A stretch of 15,239 nucleotides of DNA from JAJFTV01 sp964426355 (GTDB taxonomy: Bacteria > Chloroflexota > Anaerolineae > Anaerolineales > Anaerolineaceae), in the NCBI GenBank assembly GCA_964426355.1, contig CAYRRA010000108.1, positions 1-15,239 on the forward strand, written 5' to 3'. Shown here piece after piece: positions 7,320 through 13,993 of the stretch. The translations under genes were made by a program, and so were the position numbers. A model generated the notes under the pieces. It was not told the origin of the DNA. It saw only the letters and a list, made by a program, of their open reading frames with translations, and did not search any database. Within the stretch, counting starts at the first letter, position 1; the number at the start of each line of letters is the position of its first letter.

Positions 7320-7354
7320 TTCTCAGTTCTCTATTCTCAACTCTCACCTTTCTA
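7320..7354. repeat. Degenerate heptamer repeat, right arm
   Basis: Five in-phase heptamers ttctcag, ttctcta, ttctcaa, ctctcac, ctttcta (consensus YTYTCWN) just before the ribosome-binding site of the 2Fe-2S gene. They are oriented opposite to the left arm, so the spacer transcript could fold into a long imperfect stem around ~90 bases. Confidence 0.6.
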
Positions 7355-7370
7355 AGTTACAGGACATCCC

Positions 7371-7700
7371 ATGAACACAAAAACCATAAAAGTCACGGTC
7401 ACCCGCTATGATCCCCAAAAAGATGCCAAGCCCTACCTGCAGAGCTTTGATGTGCCGGTGGTTGAGGGAATGGCGGTTTTACAGGCATTGGATTACATCT
7501 ACCAGAACCTCGACCCCACCCTCTCTTATTACGATCACGGTGTTTGTGCCCAAGGTCTTTGCAAACGCTGCACCGCGCTGGTCAACGGCAAACCGGAGTT
7601 GATTTGCCAGTATCAGGTGGTTGATGATGTCATTGTTGAGCCGCGTCCCAAATTTAAGATCATCAAAGACCTGGTGGTCGATAAAGAAAGGAAGTCATAA
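7371..7700 (+). CDS. Stand-alone 2Fe-2S ferredoxin-like subunit (SdhB N-terminal type)
   Basis: 109 residues, matching only the plant-type ferredoxin half (Fer2_3) of succinate dehydrogenase/fumarate reductase iron-sulfur subunits: RYDPQKDAKPYLQSFDVPV, GMAVLQALDYI, DPTLSYYDHGVC. The cluster ligands are C59, C64, C67 and C79 (CAQGLCKRC...LIC). Normal SdhB/FrdB proteins are ~230-260 residues and continue with 4Fe-4S and 3Fe-4S motifs; those are absent and the gene ends cleanly at TAA, with the next ATG at the following base. It therefore probably carries one 2Fe-2S cluster and takes electrons from, or gives them to, the FAD protein encoded upstream. AGGA lies 6 nt before the ATG. The 180-base spacer to the flavoprotein gene holds heptamer repeats but no terminator. 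Confidence 0.9.
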   Translation: MNTKTIKVTVTRYDPQKDAKPYLQSFDVPVVEGMAVLQALDYIYQNLDPTLSYYDHGVCAQGLCKRCTALVNGKPELICQYQVVDDVIVEPRPKFKIIKDLVVDKERKS

Positions 7701-8819
7701 ATGGCAGACCTAATCGGCATCCCCCCACAAGAGTTCAACCAGCGTAAAGAGAAGACGTTGGAATCAATGAAAGAAGCAGGGCTTGAATCACTGATCGCCA
7801 TTTCCAGCTTCCAGGAGCGCGAGGGCAATGTTGGCTACCTGTGCAACCATCGCAATCATTTTCCCAACGTGATGAGCCACAGCGGTTTGGGGCATGCTGC
7901 CTATGTGCTCTTCGCCAATGGCGGCGGGTTCCTGGTCACCCCACAGGGTTACCGCCAGGATAGAGTGTACAACGTGAATGCCGGTTTCACCGATCGCGAC
8001 CTGGTCACTGGCATCCTCAACGTCTTCAAGACACAAGGGATTCAAGAGGGCAGGGCAGGCATCGCGGGGATGGATGTACTGCCGGCGGAATACTATCTAA
8101 GGCTGGGGAAAGCGCTGCCCGGTATTGCCCTGGAAACTGCCAGTGGCATCATCGAAAACCAGCGCCTTATCAAAAGCCCGAATGAGATTGAGCTACTCAA
8201 GGAAGCAGCACGCATCGCCGGGATTGGGTTGAAAGCCGGCATGGCAGCGGTCAAGCCGGGTGACTCCCAGCAGGATGTAGAACTCGCGGCGCGCAAAGCT
8301 GCATTGGATGCCGGTGCCGACTTTGTTCCACGCGTGCATATTTCCTCCGGTAAACAAATCGAGGCACTCACCGGGTACATGACCGGCAAACAGGTGTTGG
8401 AGGAAGGCGACTTTGTCTTCCTGGACTTGATCGGCTGGTATGCCGGTTATGGCTGGGACAATTCGCGCGTGGCTGTGGTGGGCAAGGCTTCGCCTGAGCA
8501 GAAAGCCTACCTGGATTCGATGCTGGATGCCGCCGACTGGATGATCGAGGTGATGAAACCTGGCAAGCAGATGGAATTTGTCTACACCGAGGCACGCGGA
8601 CGGAGCATTGTCCCCAGGGCGCATGGCATCGGGTTGGAAATCAGCGAGAACCCCTGGATCAACCCAAGCCAGTACTTCACCCTGCAGCCGGGTATGACGC
8701 TCTGTGTAGAGCCCCTCCTCGTTACACCGGAATATGGCGGTATGTACGCCAAAGAAACCATCCTGATCACCGAAACCGGCTGCGAGGTGCTCAGCTCATT
8801 TGAGCGCGTCTTCTGGTAG
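7701..8819 (+). CDS. M24-family metallohydrolase (Xaa-Pro aminopeptidase/creatinase fold)
   Basis: 372 residues with a creatinase-type N-terminal domain (~10-155) and a C-terminal pita-bread domain (~160-372). All five M24 metal ligands are readable: D242 (FLDLIG), D253 (YGWDNSR), H308 (AHGIGLEI), E337 (GMTLCVEP) and E352 (KETILIT). It should therefore be an active dinuclear metal hydrolase in the cytoplasm. M24 proteins include proline peptidases, but also creatinase, ectoine hydrolase DoeA and the DMSP lyase DddP, and position in a GntR-controlled catabolic operon makes a small non-peptide substrate quite possible. AGGAAG precedes the ATG, which abuts the stop of the 2Fe-2S gene. A strong terminator follows, making this the last gene of the operon. 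Confidence 0.92.
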   Translation: MADLIGIPPQEFNQRKEKTLESMKEAGLESLIAISSFQEREGNVGYLCNHRNHFPNVMSHSGLGHAAYVLFANGGGFLVTPQGYRQDRVYNVNAGFTDRDLVTGILNVFKTQGIQEGRAGIAGMDVLPAEYYLRLGKALPGIALETASGIIENQRLIKSPNEIELLKEAARIAGIGLKAGMAAVKPGDSQQDVELAARKAALDAGADFVPRVHISSGKQIEALTGYMTGKQVLEEGDFVFLDLIGWYAGYGWDNSRVAVVGKASPEQKAYLDSMLDAADWMIEVMKPGKQMEFVYTEARGRSIVPRAHGIGLEISENPWINPSQYFTLQPGMTLCVEPLLVTPEYGGMYAKETILITETGCEVLSSFERVFW

Positions 8820-8846
8820 CCAAAATTGCTCGCGTGTGGTTCAAAA

Positions 8847-8879
8847 GGGGCTGACCGAAATGGTCAGCCCCTTTTTTTT
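8847..8879 (+). terminator. Rho-independent terminator of the GntR-led operon
   Basis: Perfect 10-bp stem GGGGCTGACC / GGTCAGCCCC with loop GAAAT, followed by eight T (8872-8879); preceding A residues can extend the stem with the T tract. Confidence 0.95.
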
Positions 8880-8983
8880 GCTGTCTGCATATGTTCATGC
8901 TTCTGACCTGCGGGCAAATATGATAACTTTTTTGCGCTATTTATGCAGTGGATTTGGCAGTTAATTTAATGGGCTATTTGTGC

Positions 8984-9011
8984 TTGACATCAATCAAAAT
9001 TTCGCTACAAT
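8984..9011 (+). promoter_or_regulatory. Promoter of the YhhN-GPH-oxidoreductase operon
   Basis: -35 TTGACA (8984-8989) and -10 TACAAT (9006-9011), 16-base spacer. A LacI-type operator begins 5 bases after the -10 box. The transcript would have a leader of about 115 bases before the first start codon. Confidence 0.8.
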
Positions 9012-9016
9012 GGATA

Positions 9017-9030
9017 TGTCATCGATGACA
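9017..9030. promoter_or_regulatory. LacI-family operator, site 1
   Basis: Perfect 14-bp palindrome TGTCATCGATGACA with the central CG typical of LacI-family sites. It lies inside the 18-mer ATATGTCATCGATGACAC (9014-9031), which recurs identically at two other places in the window. It covers the expected transcription start. Confidence 0.88.
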
Positions 9031-9135
9031 CCAATCATTTACCTGCATCAACAATATATCCTCGTTACATATACACACTCTGCCTGGTTGTGGAATAAAG
9101 AGGCAATAATCTGTGAAACCATGGAGAAAACATTC

Positions 9136-9804
9136 ATGTATCTGCACCTCATCCCAATTCCGGTCAATATCATTTTGATTGTGATCTACCTCATCGCTCG
9201 CAACCGTGGGGATTTAAAACGCACGGCGCTCATCCAACCTCTGACCACATTCCTGTCTATGGCGGTCGCAGGCTTGAGTTTATTGAATGCACAAACAACC
9301 CCATCCTATACCATCTGGATACTCATCGGCATGGGACTGTGTTTTGTTGCGGATATTTTCAATATCGACATGAACAACGACAAAATTTTCATCGCCGGTA
9401 TTATCTTTTTCATCGTGGCATACCTTGAATATGCGGTTGTTTTTACGGTATTCAACCGCGGGTTCCATCTTCATGATATCCCGATCGGCATCCTCTTCCT
9501 GTTGATCTACGTCCTGCTTATGCGTCTTTACTGGAAAAAACTGGGTAAGTTCAGATTACCCGTGATAATTTACGGCATTTTCCAGCCTTTCATGGTTACC
9601 CGCGCGATTTCTACCCTCCTGGGTGCTGAATTTCCCTTGGCTGCTGCCATTCTGGTCACAATTGGAAGCCTGCTCCTCTTTTTGGGTGATGTAGAGTATG
9701 GCGTTCATCGTTTCTACAAGCCCGGCAAATTCACCATTGGACCGGTCTGTTACGCTGGTGGGCAGCTTCTGGTTGCGTTAAGCTGCGCCTATTTCATCCA
9801 TTAG
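9136..9804 (+). CDS. YhhN/TMEM86-family membrane protein, lysoplasmalogenase-like
   Basis: The frame is open back to 8980, but that part contains the promoter and operator, so the start must be downstream; ATG 9136 has GGAG 9 nt before it (ATG 9121 is less likely). The 222-residue product has about eight hydrophobic segments, as in YhhN proteins. The two conserved acidic motifs are recognisable: GLCFVADIFN with D73 (usually GD) and LLLFLGDVEYGVHRF with D185 (usually SD), followed by YAGGQLLVALS near the end. Characterised family members cleave the vinyl-ether bond of lysoplasmalogens, giving a fatty aldehyde and a glycerophospho-alcohol; activity here is inferred from family only. It is the first gene of a LacI-type-controlled operon, 13 bases before the GPH transporter gene. 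Confidence 0.78.
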   Translation: MYLHLIPIPVNIILIVIYLIARNRGDLKRTALIQPLTTFLSMAVAGLSLLNAQTTPSYTIWILIGMGLCFVADIFNIDMNNDKIFIAGIIFFIVAYLEYAVVFTVFNRGFHLHDIPIGILFLLIYVLLMRLYWKKLGKFRLPVIIYGIFQPFMVTRAISTLLGAEFPLAAAILVTIGSLLLFLGDVEYGVHRFYKPGKFTIGPVCYAGGQLLVALSCAYFIH

Positions 9805-9817
9805 TCAGGAGTCCGAA

Positions 9818-11167
9818 ATGAACAAAAAACTCTCTTTGAAGTCCAAGCTCGGTTTTGGCGCAGGAGAATTCAGCAGCAGCATTTTTTTCACCGTAACTTC
9901 CTTTTGGTTGATGAACTTTCTCACCGATGAAGTGCGTCTCAGTGCAGGAATTGCCGGAACAGCCTTGCTGGTCGGCAAGATTTGGGATGCAATCATTGAC
10001 CCGTTGATTGGATCCATTTCTGACCATACAAAGTCGCGCTGGGGGCGCCGCAGACCCTATCTGCTTTTCTTTGCTATTCCGTTCGGTGCAGCCTTCGTGC
10101 TGATGTTCCGCAACCCTGGCATTGACGGTCAGACCGGCAAGTTCATCTGGGCAATGCTCACCTATGTGTTTTTCTGCACGGTTTATTCTTTCACCAACAT
10201 CCCTTACAACGCACTGCTGCCTGAATTGACCAGCGATTACAACGAACGTACCAACATATCAGGGTACAAAATGACTTTCGCTGTGGTTGGCACCCTGCTG
10301 GGTGCAGGTGCAGCCATGCCATTGATGGCACTGTTCTCGGGGCGCACAGCCGGATTTGTGGGCATGTCGGCTATCTTCGGCTTTCTGGCTTCCTTATCGC
10401 TGCTTGTCACCTTTTTCAGCGTTAAGGAACCACCCGTGATCGAAGCGAAGCTCAGCAGAAACGTGTTCATGTCTCTGAAAGACGTGTTTTCAAACCGACC
10501 TTACCTGCTAATCCTCACCACGTGGTTTCTCAACTCCACAGCAGTCGCGATCATGCAAACTATGCTGATCTATTTTTATAAATACCTCATTCTGAATGAA
10601 GATTCGGTGACATTAGCCATGATCGCTTTGTTGATTGCCAGCATGTTGACCATTCCATTATGGGTCTGGTTGTGCAAAAAGATGGGCAAAAAACAGGCAT
10701 ATTTTACGGGAATGACCCTGACCCTGACCGCTGTGCTGGTTTTTGCCTTTTTTGCAGACAGGCTGGGCACGGTTCCCGCTTTGGTGCTGATGGCGCTGGC
10801 AGGGGTCGGTTTTGCCTCTCACTATGTAGGACCCTGGGCGATTGTCCCGGACACGATTGAGCACGGGTATGCTGAAACCGGGCGGCGCAGTGAGGGGGTC
10901 TACTACAGCGTATGGACCTTTGTGATCGCTCTTGGCGGCGCTCTGGCAGGTTTTCTCGTCGGGCAGGGGTTGGATATCTTCGGGTATATCCCCGATGCAG
11001 TGCAAAGCGCCAGGTCTGTCCTGGGTATTCGCTTGCTGATCGGCGTTCTACCCGGTATATTTATTGTAATCGCCAACATCGTACTGGCAATTTATCCCTT
11101 GACCAAAAAGCATTATGAACAGATCCTTGAAAAGATTAAGAAGATGGAATCAGACAGCGTTTCATAA
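9818..11167 (+). CDS. GPH-family (MelB-like) cation symporter, MFS superfamily
   Basis: 449 residues with about 12 membrane segments, the usual size for the glycoside-pentoside-hexuronide:cation symporter family. The diagnostic helix II/loop motif reads KIWDAIIDPLIGSISDH, then TKSRWGRRRPYLL. D57 and D61 match the cation-site aspartates D55 and D59 of MelB, while the helix I aspartate (D19) corresponds to E17 (GAGEF). The middle loop carries TSDYNERTNISGYK, and NIPYNALLPEL is typical of the family. Substrates of GPH relatives are mostly sugars and uronides driven by Na+ or H+, but the wider MFS_2 group includes the lysophospholipid carrier MFSD2A, so the substrate cannot be read from sequence. 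CAGGAG precedes the ATG. Confidence 0.92.
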   Translation: MNKKLSLKSKLGFGAGEFSSSIFFTVTSFWLMNFLTDEVRLSAGIAGTALLVGKIWDAIIDPLIGSISDHTKSRWGRRRPYLLFFAIPFGAAFVLMFRNPGIDGQTGKFIWAMLTYVFFCTVYSFTNIPYNALLPELTSDYNERTNISGYKMTFAVVGTLLGAGAAMPLMALFSGRTAGFVGMSAIFGFLASLSLLVTFFSVKEPPVIEAKLSRNVFMSLKDVFSNRPYLLILTTWFLNSTAVAIMQTMLIYFYKYLILNEDSVTLAMIALLIASMLTIPLWVWLCKKMGKKQAYFTGMTLTLTAVLVFAFFADRLGTVPALVLMALAGVGFASHYVGPWAIVPDTIEHGYAETGRRSEGVYYSVWTFVIALGGALAGFLVGQGLDIFGYIPDAVQSARSVLGIRLLIGVLPGIFIVIANIVLAIYPLTKKHYEQILEKIKKMESDSVS

Positions 11168-11176
11168 GGAGGAGTT

Positions 11177-12688
11177 ATGAAGATCAATATCATCGGTTCC
11201 GGTATCGCAGGTCTAACCGCAGCGCTGACCCTTGCCAGGAACGGTCACCAGGTGGAGGTCTTTGAGCAATTCCACCGCATTGGCGGCGTCACAGGTGGCA
11301 TGGAAGCCGAGGGTTTTGAATGGGATTACGGGCAGCTAGTGGTCGAAGCCTTTGGAAAAGAGGAGTATATCGGCGCTATCCTGGATGAGCTTGGCGTGCT
11401 CGATAAGCTCACCCTGGTACACGATGAACGTGAATACGCCTTCCCGGATTTCACCATCCGGGTGCCTGAAGAATATGGCGGCTTTCAATGGCGCATGGAT
11501 TTTTTGAAAGAACAGTTCCCGGATGAAGCAGCAGGTCTGGATGCCTATTGGAAAGATTATGTGCGGTTCACGCGTCTTGTTACCCTGGGCGGACGCATAG
11601 AGAAAGAAGGTTTGGGTACAAAGATCGCCTTTTACCTGACTTTGCTGCATTTCCTGCCAAAGATGAAATGGAGTGCAGAAAAACTGCTGGCGCATTACTT
11701 CAAATCGGAGAAACTTAAGTGCGTGTTCATGTCCATCCTGGCAGACTTTTTTACACCACCATCCCAATTCCCAGGGTTAGGTATCTTCACCCTCAATGGC
11801 GAAATTACTTTTGAAAAACGCATGCCCGTGCAGCTCGCCAGGAATGCCGTGATGACGCGTTTCTATTCCATCATCGGCGGCATGAAGATGCTGATGACAG
11901 CCATGGCTGAAGCCATTGAAGCCCACGGTGGGAAAATTCACACGAACTGCGCTATTAAACAGATCGTGGTGAAAGAGGGCAAAGCCAGCGGAGTGGTCGA
12001 CCAAAACGGGAAGGTCTATGACTGCGATGAGGTGGTTGCGTCAGGCGGCGCAAAAGAAACTTTCACCCAACTACTTCCCGCAGGTGTCTTGCCGGGTGGC
12101 TTTGCCGAAAAAGTGTTATCCGTCCCACTGATGGATTCGGTATTTATGCTCCAACTCGGCGTAGACTATGACCCCTCTGATGTGCTGCACACCGTCTGTA
12201 CCTACTTCTACGGCTCCTACGATATCGAAGGAGAGGTAAAGCGCGCAAAATCTGGAAACTATCATGAAGGCGAAGCCGGGTTAGTGGTGCACTTCCCCAG
12301 CCTGCGCTCGCCGGGAATGGCTCCTGAAGGGATGCATACCCTCTCAATATACACCATCTGCCCGGATCAACTGGCTGCAGGAGACTGGGAAAGCGAAAAA
12401 GAAAGATATGCCGATAAACTGCTGGAATATGCAGAGAAAAAAATGCCAGGTCTGCGCCAGCACATTGTGGTCAAGCGCATCATCAGCCCGGTGGAATTGC
12501 GCAAACTAACCTTTCTTGACCATCATGCTTTTGGCGGTTTGGCTCCTGTAATGAATGCCTGGAAGATTCCCCACAAGACGCCTGTTGAGGGTTTATGGTT
12601 TATCGGCGCACAAAGCGAGAGCGGCGGGGGTGTGAATAACATTCTTCCGAGTGCTTATAAAACAGCTATAAAGATCATGGGAAGGTAG
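11177..12688 (+). CDS. NAD(P)/FAD-dependent oxidoreductase, phytoene desaturase (CrtI)-like
   Basis: 503 residues starting after a near-perfect ribosome-binding site AAGGAGGAG that overlaps the end of the transporter gene's stop region. The N-terminal dinucleotide fold is clear: IIGSGIAGLTAAL (5-17), E30 at the ribose-binding position, then RIGGVTGG (34-41). The C-terminal FAD-closing segment GLWFIGAQSESGGGVNNILPS corresponds to the GxxxHPGGGxxG region of CrtI, phytoene desaturase and retinol saturase-like enzymes. No signal peptide; the long middle domain (~100-350) is where substrate specificity lies and is not recognisable. There are no carotenoid synthesis genes nearby, so pigment formation is not implied; oxidation or saturation of another lipophilic or cyclic compound is equally possible. 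Co-transcribed with the YhhN and GPH genes. Confidence 0.88.
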   Translation: MKINIIGSGIAGLTAALTLARNGHQVEVFEQFHRIGGVTGGMEAEGFEWDYGQLVVEAFGKEEYIGAILDELGVLDKLTLVHDEREYAFPDFTIRVPEEYGGFQWRMDFLKEQFPDEAAGLDAYWKDYVRFTRLVTLGGRIEKEGLGTKIAFYLTLLHFLPKMKWSAEKLLAHYFKSEKLKCVFMSILADFFTPPSQFPGLGIFTLNGEITFEKRMPVQLARNAVMTRFYSIIGGMKMLMTAMAEAIEAHGGKIHTNCAIKQIVVKEGKASGVVDQNGKVYDCDEVVASGGAKETFTQLLPAGVLPGGFAEKVLSVPLMDSVFMLQLGVDYDPSDVLHTVCTYFYGSYDIEGEVKRAKSGNYHEGEAGLVVHFPSLRSPGMAPEGMHTLSIYTICPDQLAAGDWESEKERYADKLLEYAEKKMPGLRQHIVVKRIISPVELRKLTFLDHHAFGGLAPVMNAWKIPHKTPVEGLWFIGAQSESGGGVNNILPSAYKTAIKIMGR

Positions 12689-12705
12689 TCTTCATCACTT
12701 TGTAC

Positions 12706-12733
12706 TTGACATCCGTTTTTATCTTGCTATAAT
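12706..12733 (+). promoter_or_regulatory. Promoter of the LacI-family regulator gene
   Basis: -35 TTGACA (12706-12711) and perfect -10 TATAAT (12728-12733), spacer 16 bases. It has the same layout as the promoter at 8984-9011, with the operator 5 bases after the -10 box. Confidence 0.85.
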
Positions 12734-12738
12734 AAATA

Positions 12739-12752
12739 TGTCATCGATGACA
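12739..12752. promoter_or_regulatory. LacI-family operator, site 2 (autoregulatory)
   Basis: TGTCATCGATGACA palindrome within the identical 18-mer (12736-12753), placed over the expected transcription start and 24 bases before the regulator's own ATG. Confidence 0.88.
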
Positions 12753-12776
12753 CATGGAATAGTTTTCTGATCAAAA

Positions 12777-13811
12777 ATGCCCAAGAAACCCACCTTGAAA
12801 GATGTTGCCAGCGAAGCCGGAGTCTCAACCGCTACGGTTGCTCGCGTGCTACACGGGCGCGGTTTTGTATCAAAAGACTCTCGTAAATCCGTCGAGGATG
12901 CCATTAAAAAAACCGGATACCGATTGAACGTTCTCGCACAAAGCCTGCGCCAGCAGCGAACAAAAACAATCGGGCATTTGCTCACCAGCATTTCCCCCAA
13001 CCCTTTCTTTGCCGGGGTGGAATTGGGGGTGGAGAATGAAGCCATTCGCAATGGGTACAGTGTCTTAATTTGGAACGTTTTTGAAGATCCCCAACGTGAG
13101 GCATTGGGCGTTGAGACCTTCGTTCAAAGGCAGGTCGATGCGATCATCTTTACCACGCCCATTGAACCCCAAAACGTCCAAACTGCGCTTTCAGCACAAA
13201 TCCCGGTTGTCCAGGTGGAACGCCCCACGCATGTCCCATCGCACAAAGTGCTGGTTGATAACTACGCCGGCGCTGTTTCAGCAGTTGAACATTTAATCAA
13301 ACTGGGACACAGCCGGATCGGCTACATTGGCGGTGACCCGAGAAATTACCTCACCGATTCATCCGTTGACAAGCAGCGCCTGACTGGCTACCGGGATGCC
13401 TTGCTCCAGGCTTCCATTCAACCTTCAGATAATTGGTATGCCTCAGGCAAATATTATTCCGTTGAAGATGGCTATCAATTGATGAAAAACTTCCTGGAGA
13501 AAGGGGAAATAACAGCCATCATGGCGGCTTGCGATATTCTGGCGGCGGGGGCTTTGCAAGCCATATATGAACACAACCTGCGGGTACCCGAGGATATTTC
13601 GGTGGTCGGTTTTGATGATACCTACGCCCCCTACCTGTCGCCCCCTCTCACCACAGTGAGGCAACCCATGTTTGAAATCGGGCAGATGGCTGCTCGTATT
13701 GCCATTGAAGCACAGAACCTCGAACACGAACCCCAACCCGGGGTGTTCCGGGTGGAGCGTTTGTCTACCCAATTAACGGTTCGTTCATCCACCAGCAGTC
13801 CGAAAGTTTAA
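12777..13811 (+). CDS. LacI-family transcriptional regulator
   Basis: 344 residues. The N-terminal helix-turn-helix is TLKDVASEAGVSTATVARVL (6-25) with specificity positions T18, A19 and R23 by alignment with LacI, and a hinge helix RLNVLAQSL (49-57). The periplasmic-binding-protein-like effector domain runs from ~63, with IGYIGGD, KQRLTGYRDAL and DISVVGFDDTYAPYLSPPLTTV as in sugar-responsive members. Only a weak ribosome-binding site is seen before the ATG (GGAA about 18 nt away), so the regulator may be made at a low level. Its promoter carries the same operator as the neighbouring operon and the downstream ABC gene, which strongly suggests that this protein binds TGTCATCGATGACA. The inducer is unknown, probably a sugar-like ligand. 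Confidence 0.95.
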   Translation: MPKKPTLKDVASEAGVSTATVARVLHGRGFVSKDSRKSVEDAIKKTGYRLNVLAQSLRQQRTKTIGHLLTSISPNPFFAGVELGVENEAIRNGYSVLIWNVFEDPQREALGVETFVQRQVDAIIFTTPIEPQNVQTALSAQIPVVQVERPTHVPSHKVLVDNYAGAVSAVEHLIKLGHSRIGYIGGDPRNYLTDSSVDKQRLTGYRDALLQASIQPSDNWYASGKYYSVEDGYQLMKNFLEKGEITAIMAACDILAAGALQAIYEHNLRVPEDISVVGFDDTYAPYLSPPLTTVRQPMFEIGQMAARIAIEAQNLEHEPQPGVFRVERLSTQLTVRSSTSSPKV

Positions 13812-13827
13812 TTTTTTTTATTAGATA

Positions 13828-13841
13828 TGTCATCGATGACA
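13828..13841. promoter_or_regulatory. LacI-family operator, site 3
   Basis: Third identical copy of the palindrome and its 18-mer (13825-13842), 16 bases after the regulator's stop and about 150 bases before the substrate-binding protein start. The sequence upstream is T-rich with only a TTTATT-like -10 and no clear -35, so the promoter here is weak or the gene also depends on read-through. Confidence 0.85.
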
Positions 13842-13993
13842 CATATTCGTTAGCGGGTTGTTTTCCTGCAGAAAAATGACCCTACGGAAAGGAGAAGCAA
13901 AGCTAGCAAAATTCTCTTGTCAGTCGAGTACAAATTTGTTTCAACGCATAAGTCAACCAAAACGTTCCCTAACTATTGAAATCAGGAGGAATA

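Noticed and set aside
7197..7345. Miniature transposable element with ~29-bp inverted ends
   Set aside because: The arms are imperfect heptamer runs, and no flanking target duplication was seen; phased repeats explain the similarity better.
8980..9135. N-terminal extension of the YhhN-like protein
   Set aside because: This stretch contains the promoter, operator and leader; YhhN proteins are about 200-220 residues, matching the start at 9136.
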